NCBI GenBank assembly: GCA_031371615.1
Contig: JANMJY010000055.1
Location: forward strand, 1 to 11,226
Direction of reading: 5' to 3'
DNA from: Gaiellasilicea sp031371615
Lineage (GTDB): Bacteria; Actinomycetota; Thermoleophilia; Gaiellales; Gaiellaceae
DNA length: 11,226 bases
The position numbers were made by a program, and so were the translations under genes. Below are positions 1-5,779 of this stretch, one piece after another. How positions within the stretch are numbered: position 1 is the stretch's first letter; the number at the start of each line of letters is the position of its first letter. The notes under the pieces were generated by a model. That model saw nothing but the letters and a program-made list of their open reading frames with translations, had not been told where the DNA came from and made no database searches.

Positions 1-2
1 CC

Positions 3-227
3 TCGCTCAGCGGCCAGACGATGATGGGCATTGCGCTTCAGGGAGTGCCGCTCGGAGCCATCCCGCTCGGAGCGATCCCGCTCGGCGCCATCGACCTGTC
101 CGGCATCCCGCTTGGTGCGATCCCGCTCGGAGCGATCAGCCTCGCCGGCTCCCCGCTGGGCGCGATCCCGCTCGGAGCGATCAACCTCGCCAGTTCGCCG
201 CTCGGCGCGATCCCGCTCGGCGCGATC
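3..227 (+). repeat. PLGAI pentapeptide repeat array with 15-residue super-repeat
   Basis: Fifteen successive pentads with Leu (or Met) at the second position are visible: SLSGQ, TMMGI and ALQGV, then PLGAI x3, DLSGI, PLGAI x2, SLAGS, PLGAI x2, NLASS, PLGAI x2. From the fourth pentad on there is a 15-residue (45-bp) higher-order unit, PLGAI-PLGAI-(D/S/N)L(S/A)(G/S)x. The array continues past the left edge. The period of five with a central Leu recalls pentapeptide-repeat beta-solenoids, but the large Ile at the i-2 position and the Pro before Leu do not fit the usual A(D/N)Lxx consensus, so the fold is inferred. At DNA level the units are near-identical (variants of ccgctcggagcgatc), which makes length change by slippage plausible. 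Confidence 0.85.
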
Positions 228-3200
228 TCGCAGCCGGCAAAGAACGCGATCCTCACCTGCCCGACCGGCACGTTCACGTGCGCGGACACGGCGACGCTCG
301 CGCAGGCACTCGCCGCCGGCGCCATCGATCCGAACGCCAAGGTCGAGGACATCGGGTACTACTGCAAGCCGCCCGGCACTCCCGCCGACCCATCCTGTCG
401 CGCCGGCGAGACGCCGATCCTGCTTAAGGACTTCGTCATCAACGGCCTGCCGGCGGACGTCACGCTCGCGGATCTCCTGGCCTCGATCCTGTCGCAGACC
501 GCCTACGACTGGGAGGCGCTGCCCCTGCCCGGCTTCCCGATCCAGGACTTCTCCGAGGACGGCGGGATCAACGACTACCGCGTCACCTTCACGATCACGG
601 GCGACGAGAGCCGGTCGGCCCCCGCGACGATCGCGGTCAAGATCCCGGATGGCGCACGTTACGTCCTGGGCTCGAGCTACATCCCGTCATTGGAGCGGAC
701 ACTCCCGGATCCGACCCTGACCAAGGACAACCAGTTGGTGTGGGAGCTCGAGAGCATCCCGCTCAACACGAGCCTAACCATGACGTTCCAGGTGCGGCCG
801 GGGCTGGAGCTTCGGACCGAGACGGCGACCGCCAAGATCTCAGCAGGGAGCCTTGCCCCCGTCTCGGCCGCGACGCCTGCCAGCACGCGGATCTTCCAGA
901 CGTGGCAGCGGGGCTTCTGCGACGGCGAGTGCACCACGCCCATCGTCGAGAAGGACACGCTGTACCTCGGCTACACGCCAAACGGCAACGACAGCGACTT
1001 CTTCCGGCTCGCGGTCCCCGCGGCGGGCACGCAGGTGACCGTGCGGCTCAGCCACCTGAAGCTCGATAACGATCTCGTCGTCTTCGGCAAGGTGCCGCCT
1101 CCGCTGCGGCAGCCGAAGTCCTCGACGTCATCGCTCCAGGCGGCCGATGTCGGGCCGGACCTGCAGCAGCGGACTCAGGCGATTATCCCCGAGGTCCTCG
1201 GAGACGTCCCGGTGATCCCGCCGACGGGGCAGGGCGTTCTCGGCATCTCCGACAACCGCGGCCTCGCCGACGAGGAGGTCACCTTCATCGTCCCCGAGGA
1301 CGCCGACGGTTGGATCAACATCCAGATCACGAGCTTCGACGGCGCCTACTCCAACGAGCCGTGGATGCTCCGTGTCGAGGAGAACCCGCCGATCCAGTTG
1401 CCGGCGGGATGCAAGACGCCGCTTGCCTTGGGCGGCGGCACGTCCATGACGTTGCCGGCGTCCGTCACCGGCAACACGCTCTACCTCATCAACTCGAAGC
1501 GCTACGGAGACCTCTACGGGCTTGCGAACGAGACGGCGGTGTGGAACAAGCTGCAGACGCTGGCGTCCCGCACCGATGCAGCCGGCGGAACGGTCATCCC
1601 CGTCGATGCGATCCCGGGAGTGGCGACGACGCTCGGCCCCTGGCAGGTAAACCCCTGCGCGCCCGGCCGCAACAACGACGTCGTCCGCGCAGTGGGCACC
1701 TACCTCGACACGATCGCGGCGGCCTACAAGTACATCGTGATCGTCGGCGACTGGACCGTGCTGCCTGCGGGACTCGTGCTCGACAACACGCTCTTCGCCA
1801 ACGAGCGCGATTACGCGTCCACCTTCTACGGCGTACAGAACACGCAGTACCTGAGCTCGTATGCGCTCGGGTATCTGCCGACCGACGACCCCTACGGCGA
1901 CACGAGCTACTCCGGCCAGGGGCCGTACGTCCCCGAGGCGGCCGTGGGTCGCCTCGTCGAAAGTCACGCCGAGATCATGGGACAGCTCGATCAGTATTTG
2001 ACGAGGAACGGGACGATCAATCCGACGACGGCGCTCGTGACGGGCTACGACTTCCTGTCGGACGGTGCCACCGCGATCTCCAACGGTCTGAAGCCGAAGG
2101 TCGCGGCGCCCCAGGAGCTGATTAACGAGGTCTGGACGAAGGACATGCTCATCGAGAAGCTGTTTCCCGCCTCGAGCCCGCCGGTGATCGACTCGATCAA
2201 CGCGCACTACGACCACTACCGTGCCCTGCCCGCGAGCCAGAACGCGGCGGGCCTCGAAACGGACCTCTTCACCACGTCCCTGGTGCAGCCGACGTCCGGG
2301 CGGCTCGTGATCACGATCGGCTGCCACTCGGGCACGCCCGTGTCCGACCTGCTCTTCGCTGCAGGGCTGCCGTTCAGCGCGGACTGGGATCAGACCTACT
2401 CCGTGAAGGGCGCGATCGGCTACATCGCGCAGAGCACGTTCGGGCTGGGCGAGACGGCAGGCGTTGCCTACTCCGAGAAGCTGCACACACTGCTGGCGGA
2501 GCGGCTGAACGGATCGCTCACGGTCGGGCAGGCGCTCGTCTTCGCCAAGCAGGAGTACTCGGCGATGCCGTTGACCGGTGGTTACGACGTCAAGGTGATC
2601 GACGGCTCCGGGCTCTACGGACTGCCGATGTACCGCGTCGGCACCGGTGCCCTGACCCCGCCGCCGACGCCGCTCCCGTTGGAGACGGATGCCGCAACGG
2701 GTCTCAAAGCAGCCAACTTCAACCTCACCCCCACGTTCACCCAGGTGAACAAGTCGACCGGCCGCTACTACACGAACGGCGGCAACGCGTCCTTCCAGAA
2801 CCGGCGGCCGATCGAGCCGTTCACCAAGCTCGACGTGACGCAGTCCGGTTACGTTGCGCACGGGGCGCTGCTGACCTCCGCCGTCTCCGGTGACGAGACC
2901 ATCGACGCCGCCTTCAGCCGGGCGATCGAGGACCGGGCCGCCTTCTCGCCCGAGCTCGTCGGCGACGCGACGTCCCCGACGAGGCTGCAGTCGATCGCAA
3001 CGTTCAGCACACCGACCGGCAGGCAGCAGAGGCTCGTCATCTCCACCGGCCAGTTCCTGGCGGATGGGGTGCCCGACCCGTTCGGCATCGGGAAGCAGCG
3101 TCTGTTCAGCTCACTCGGCGGAGTCGTGCTCTACGCGCCCGACACCGAGACGGATTTCCGCGCGCCGACCTTCGGCCCGGTACAGGCGTTCGCCGCCACG

Positions 3201-4277
3201 CCCACGACGGTCGGCTTCGCAGTCGACGTCGACGACAGCCAGGGCTTCGGCACCGTGAAGCGCGTGCTGGTGCTCTACAAGGACAGCACCGGAGCGTGGC
3301 GGTCCGCCGACCTGTCGCACCCCGCCGGGTCGCAGCGTTGGAGCGGCGGCGGTCTCTTCAGCGGCTCTGCAGCCGAGTGGTTCATCCAGGCCGTCGACAC
3401 CCACGGGAACGTTGGCACGATCAGCAACAAGGCCAGCATCGATCCCGTCACGCTGCCCGCTCCGACCGGGGGTATCTCGGCGATCGTGACCGTCGTGAGC
3501 CCCGGCACCACCGTCAACGGGTGGTACACGGGCGCGGTGAAGGTGACGATCAGCGGCGCGCCCGGGATCACGTCCAGCCTCGACGGAAGTGCCTTCGCCG
3601 CGAACGCGATCGTCGACGTCTCCGGCACCGGCCTGCACACGGTCGAGTACCAGGGCTCGAACGGGGCCCACGGGACGACGATCGTCCCGATCGACGTCAC
3701 TGCTCCGACCATCGCTGTCAAGGCAGGCGTCGCCCAGACGGAGGTCGGTCAGGGCCTGGGTTCCGGCTTGTTCACGTGCGCCGATGCCGGCTCAGGGATC
3801 GCCTCGTGCGTGGCGTCGGGCATCGACACGTCCACCCCGACGCTGAACGGAGCAACGCGAACCTTCACGGTCACCGCAACCGACCGCGTCGGACTGACGT
3901 CAACCGCAACGGGCACCTACCGGGTCATCTACGCGTTCCGCGGCTTCTTCCAGCCCGTCGACAACCTCCCGGTGCTGAACTCCGTCAACGCCGGGAGCGC
4001 CGTGCCGACGAAGTTCAGCCTCGGCGGAGACCAGGGCCTGAACATCTTCGCGATTGGCTACCCCAAGTCCGGACAAATCACGTGTGCCGCGGGCGATCCG
4101 ATCACCACCCTCGAGACGACCGTCACCGCGGGCAACAGCTCGCTCAGCTACAGCGGCAGCGAGGGCAAGTACAACTACGTCTGGAAGACGGACAAGGCCT
4201 GGGCGGGCACCTGCCGCCAGCTCGTCGTCCTGCTCGCAGACGGCACCGAGCACCACGCGAACTTCAAGTTCAAGTAG
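3..4277 (+). CDS. Large secreted C25-like cysteine peptidase with PLGAI repeats and PxKF C-terminus (5' partial)
   Basis: The frame is open to the window edge, and the pentad repeats continue upstream of the first ATG (21), so the true start and any signal peptide lie outside. Residues are counted from that ATG (1418 aa to TAG 4275-4277). Residues 5-69 are L-centred pentads. Residues ~185-275 resemble a DUF11-like beta-sandwich, and ~314-356 a pre-peptidase-C-terminal-like beta domain. Residues ~487-875 look like a clan CD (gingipain/C25) peptidase: YIVIVGDW (571-578), AAVGRL, candidate His729 or His732 in AHYDHY, and candidate nucleophile Cys768 in IGCHSG, ending in LYGLPMYRVG, which resembles the C25 GDPxLR ending. 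Ig-like segments follow (~1150-1310). The C-terminus has PTKF at 1329-1332, a Cys pair, and KAWAGTCRQLVV, typical of PxKF domains. It is probably an extracellular protease or surface protein; the substrate is unknown. The C25 assignment is moderately sure, the PxKF assignment more so. No partner gene lies beside it. Confidence 0.8.
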   Translation, partial: SLSGQTMMGIALQGVPLGAIPLGAIPLGAIDLSGIPLGAIPLGAISLAGSPLGAIPLGAINLASSPLGAIPLGAISQPAKNAILTCPTGTFTCADTATLAQALAAGAIDPNAKVEDIGYYCKPPGTPADPSCRAGETPILLKDFVINGLPADVTLADLLASILSQTAYDWEALPLPGFPIQDFSEDGGINDYRVTFTITGDESRSAPATIAVKIPDGARYVLGSSYIPSLERTLPDPTLTKDNQLVWELESIPLNTSLTMTFQVRPGLELRTETATAKISAGSLAPVSAATPASTRIFQTWQRGFCDGECTTPIVEKDTLYLGYTPNGNDSDFFRLAVPAAGTQVTVRLSHLKLDNDLVVFGKVPPPLRQPKSSTSSLQAADVGPDLQQRTQAIIPEVLGDVPVIPPTGQGVLGISDNRGLADEEVTFIVPEDADGWINIQITSFDGAYSNEPWMLRVEENPPIQLPAGCKTPLALGGGTSMTLPASVTGNTLYLINSKRYGDLYGLANETAVWNKLQTLASRTDAAGGTVIPVDAIPGVATTLGPWQVNPCAPGRNNDVVRAVGTYLDTIAAAYKYIVIVGDWTVLPAGLVLDNTLFANERDYASTFYGVQNTQYLSSYALGYLPTDDPYGDTSYSGQGPYVPEAAVGRLVESHAEIMGQLDQYLTRNGTINPTTALVTGYDFLSDGATAISNGLKPKVAAPQELINEVWTKDMLIEKLFPASSPPVIDSINAHYDHYRALPASQNAAGLETDLFTTSLVQPTSGRLVITIGCHSGTPVSDLLFAAGLPFSADWDQTYSVKGAIGYIAQSTFGLGETAGVAYSEKLHTLLAERLNGSLTVGQALVFAKQEYSAMPLTGGYDVKVIDGSGLYGLPMYRVGTGALTPPPTPLPLETDAATGLKAANFNLTPTFTQVNKSTGRYYTNGGNASFQNRRPIEPFTKLDVTQSGYVAHGALLTSAVSGDETIDAAFSRAIEDRAAFSPELVGDATSPTRLQSIATFSTPTGRQQRLVISTGQFLADGVPDPFGIGKQRLFSSLGGVVLYAPDTETDFRAPTFGPVQAFAATPTTVGFAVDVDDSQGFGTVKRVLVLYKDSTGAWRSADLSHPAGSQRWSGGGLFSGSAAEWFIQAVDTHGNVGTISNKASIDPVTLPAPTGGISAIVTVVSPGTTVNGWYTGAVKVTISGAPGITSSLDGSAFAANAIVDVSGTGLHTVEYQGSNGAHGTTIVPIDVTAPTIAVKAGVAQTEVGQGLGSGLFTCADAGSGIASCVASGIDTSTPTLNGATRTFTVTATDRVGLTSTATGTYRVIYAFRGFFQPVDNLPVLNSVNAGSAVPTKFSLGGDQGLNIFAIGYPKSGQITCAAGDPITTLETTVTAGNSSLSYSGSEGKYNYVWKTDKAWAGTCRQLVVLLADGTEHHANFKFK

Positions 4278-4291
4278 CAACCAGATGACTG

Positions 4292-4328
4292 CCCCGCCGT
4301 CCCTGTTTCGCCCAGGGGGACGGCGGGG
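4292..4328 (+). terminator. Hairpin terminator of the large peptidase gene
   Basis: A perfect 12-bp inverted repeat, ccccgccgtccc (4292-4303) and gggacggcgggg (4317-4328), with a 13-nt loop begins 15 nt after the stop codon of the large gene. No T-run follows, as is common for high-GC actinobacterial terminators. The stem works in either orientation. Confidence 0.7.
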
Positions 4329-4374
4329 TGGCTCCTCGTAGCGCGATCCCTTCAGCGGCTGTCAAACGACACAG

Positions 4375-4410
4375 TCGAGGCGGGCGAGAGCGCACTCCCG
4401 CCCGCCTCGA
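4375..4410 (-). terminator. Hairpin terminator of the Gln-rich peptide gene
   Basis: A perfect 12-bp inverted repeat, tcgaggcgggcg (4375-4386) and cgcccgcctcga (4399-4410), with a 12-nt loop lies 9 nt beyond the minus-strand stop codon at 4420-4422. On the minus strand it is followed by a weakly T-containing stretch (tgtcgttt). With the hairpin at 4292-4328 it separates two convergent genes. Its presence right after the stop supports the small gene being real. Confidence 0.7.
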
Positions 4411-4419
4411 ACCGCGGAC

Positions 4420-4626
4420 TTACTGCTGGCCCTGCTGCTGGTCCTGCTGATCCTGGCGCTGCTGGCCCTGCTGCTGGCCCTGCTGCTCCTGCTGATCCTG
4501 CTGGCGCTGCTGCTGCTGGCCACCGCCAGAGCCGCCGGAGACCTGGTCGGCCTGATCCTGGTCGACGTCGAGATCCCTGATCTGGTCCTGATCCTGCTGC
4601 TGCTGATCCTGCTGCTGCTTGTCCAT
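4420..4626 (-). CDS. Gln/Asp-rich double-glycine leader peptide, putative C39-exporter cargo
   Basis: This encodes 68 residues, 35 of them Gln, all CAG. It has no Cys, Thr, Pro or aromatic residue. Residues 1-32 are acidic and end in DLDVDQDQADQVSGG. The spacing matches a double-glycine leader: hydrophobic at -12 (Val), Ala at -7, Val at -4, Ser at -3, Gly-Gly at -2/-1 (Gly31-Gly32). Cleavage there would release a 36-residue core, S-G-G-G followed by Gln runs broken by Asp, Arg, Glu and Gly (23 Gln). Known C39 peptidases cut after such motifs, and a C39-ABC exporter is encoded by the divergent operon. Translation is supported by ATG 4626-4624, a strong Shine-Dalgarno sequence, a consensus -35 box and a terminator hairpin. 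Core function is unknown: it lacks the Cys and Thr needed for lanthionine chemistry and has only one core Ser, so it is probably an unmodified peptide. Alternatives are a low-complexity hypothetical protein or a cytoplasmic disordered protein. The gene is likely; the cargo role is inference. Confidence 0.75.
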   Translation of the reverse strand: MDKQQQDQQQQDQDQIRDLDVDQDQADQVSGGSGGGQQQQRQQDQQEQQGQQQGQQRQDQQDQQQGQQ

Positions 4627-4632
4627 CTCGTG

Positions 4633-4642
4633 CCCCTTCCTT
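4633..4642 (-). promoter_or_regulatory. Strong ribosome binding site for the Gln-rich peptide
   Basis: On the minus strand aaggaagggg lies about 6-7 nt before ATG 4626. It is the most recognisable Shine-Dalgarno sequence in the window. The neighbouring plus-strand genes lack one, so the peptide is probably translated at a high level. Confidence 0.65.
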
Positions 4643-4663
4643 CGTGGTGGGACCGGACGAACT

Positions 4664-4669
4664 TATGAT
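4664..4669 (+). promoter_or_regulatory. Putative -10 element for the foldase-exporter operon
   Basis: TATGAT (5 of 6 matches to TATAAT) begins 15 nt before the GTG at 4679. Transcription would start only a few bases before that codon, giving a leaderless or nearly leaderless message. This fits the absence of a Shine-Dalgarno sequence. The -35 position (ttcgtg at 4641-4646) is poor. It shares bases 4668-4669 with the proposed -10 element of the opposite promoter. Confidence 0.4.
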
Positions 4670-4697
4670 TTTCCACCCGTGAGCACGGCGGTGTCAA
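4668..4697 (-). promoter_or_regulatory. Putative promoter of the Gln-rich peptide gene
   Basis: The minus strand carries a perfect TTGACA (4697-4692), an 18-nt spacer and GAAAAT (4673-4668, 4 of 6 matches to TATAAT). This would start transcription near 4661 and give a leader of about 35 nt containing the ribosome binding site. Its -35 box lies inside the first codons of the divergent gene if that gene starts at 4679. Confidence 0.5.
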
Positions 4698-5779
4698 GCG
4701 GGGCACCCGCGGTCCTGCCGCTCGACTACGCTCCACGAGATGTGCGAGCGACGCAAAACGGCGCTGCGAAGCGGCTTTCAGGGTTCGGGCCGGAGGCCGT
4801 GAACCACCGGCTCGGTGTGCTGGCCGGGCGGTCGCTCTTCACCGTGGCCGGCCGCACCTATGCCTGGGAGGACGTCCTGCTCGCCGCCGAGCTACGCGGC
4901 GAGCTCGACGCCCTCGAGCGGCAGACGAGGCAGGGCCTCGCCTGCCTGGAGCGCCTTGCGACCGACGAGGGCGAAGCTCCGGCCGAGGCCGTTCGCGCGG
5001 CCGCGACAGTCTTCCGCTACGACCGCAACCTCCTCGCTGCCGAGGAGCTCGAGAACTGGCTCGACACCCGCGGGCTGACCGTCGCGGACTGGAACGGCTA
5101 TCTGCGCCGACTCGCGCTGCGCGAGCGGTGGGAGGACGAGCTCGAGCGGATCGAAGCCGAGTTCGCCGTCGACGAGGAAGCGGTCGAGGCGGCACTGCCT
5201 GCGGAGGCGATCTGCACGGGTTTCCTCCGGCGCGCCGCCGAGCGTCTGGCGGAGGACGCGGCGCTCGCCGATGCGAACAACTCCCTGGCAGACGGCCCTG
5301 ATCGCGCGACGTCGATCGCCGATCTGGCGCGGGCCGCAGACGCCGTGCGCGCACGGGTCCCGAGCCCGTCCGAGGTCGAGCGCGAGGTCGCGGCCCACGC
5401 GCTCGACTGGATTCGGATCGAGGCCGAGACGCTCGAGCTCGGGGACATCGAAGCGGCGCGGGAAGCCGCCCTCTGCGTTCGCGTCGACGGTCGCACGCTC
5501 ACCGACGTGGCAGACGACTGCGGCGTACCGGCCAACGCGGTCGTGCTGTATCTAGGGGACGCGGATCCGGAGCTCCAGGCGGCGCTGGCGAGCGCGACGC
5601 CGGGTGAGTTGATCGGTCCGGTCGCCCGTGCCACGGGGCAACTGCTGCTGCAGCTGCGGGCGAAGGCCGAGCCGAGCGCCGACGACCCCGAAGTCGGACG
5701 CCGTGCGGCGGCTGTCCTCGCCGCCCGGAGCATCGACCGCGAGCTCCGCGACCGGGTGGTGTGGCATGAGCGTCCCTGA
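4679..5779 (+). CDS. SurA/parvulin-like foldase (peptidylprolyl isomerase family) of the exporter operon
   Basis: The product is 366 aa from GTG 4679: mostly helical, acidic, with no signal peptide or membrane segment. Near the N-terminus, LFTVAGRTYAWEDVLLAAEL (53-72) resembles the entry of SurA-N-like chaperone domains. At the C-terminus, GELIGPV (308-314 region) followed by a Lys/Pro-containing strand, ADDPEVGRRAA and an Arg-rich helix ending VVWHERP resembles the tail of parvulin-type isomerases found beside cNMP/C39 ABC exporters. The middle of the parvulin core is degenerate, so catalysis is uncertain and a chaperone or adaptor role is possible. Its stop lies 14 nt inside the exporter gene, so the two are almost certainly co-translated. 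GTG 4679 was preferred because of the -10 element just upstream; GTG 4742 and GTG 4799 are alternatives, while ATG 4619 would put 5' codons antisense to the peptide gene. The inferred role is holding or folding the peptide cargo for export. Confidence 0.7.
   Translation: MSTAVSSGAPAVLPLDYAPRDVRATQNGAAKRLSGFGPEAVNHRLGVLAGRSLFTVAGRTYAWEDVLLAAELRGELDALERQTRQGLACLERLATDEGEAPAEAVRAAATVFRYDRNLLAAEELENWLDTRGLTVADWNGYLRRLALRERWEDELERIEAEFAVDEEAVEAALPAEAICTGFLRRAAERLAEDAALADANNSLADGPDRATSIADLARAADAVRARVPSPSEVEREVAAHALDWIRIEAETLELGDIEAAREAALCVRVDGRTLTDVADDCGVPANAVVLYLGDADPELQAALASATPGELIGPVARATGQLLLQLRAKAEPSADDPEVGRRAAAVLAARSIDRELRDRVVWHERP

Noticed and set aside
1128..2861. A 577-codon open frame on the minus strand inside the large peptidase gene
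   Set aside because: It is antisense to a well-supported coding frame, is Arg/Val/Asp-rich as expected of a shadow frame in high-GC DNA, and shows no domain or motif.
4420..4626. CTG/CAG-rich tract as a microsatellite, CRISPR or non-coding repeat
   Set aside because: Units are irregular with no constant spacer. The minus frame has a start, ribosome binding site, stop, terminator and a non-repetitive leader motif, so it is better explained as coding.
4619..4678. Upstream ATG start for the foldase gene
   Set aside because: It would overlap the first codons of the Gln-rich peptide on the opposite strand and cover its ribosome binding site, and it has no Shine-Dalgarno sequence; the -10 element at 4664-4669 lies downstream of it.
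5628..5765. An N-terminal extension of the exporter frame inside the foldase gene
   Set aside because: It is Arg/Pro/Ser-rich out-of-frame sequence overlapping the conserved C-terminus of the foldase; ATG 5766 gives a normal start before the first cNMP domain.
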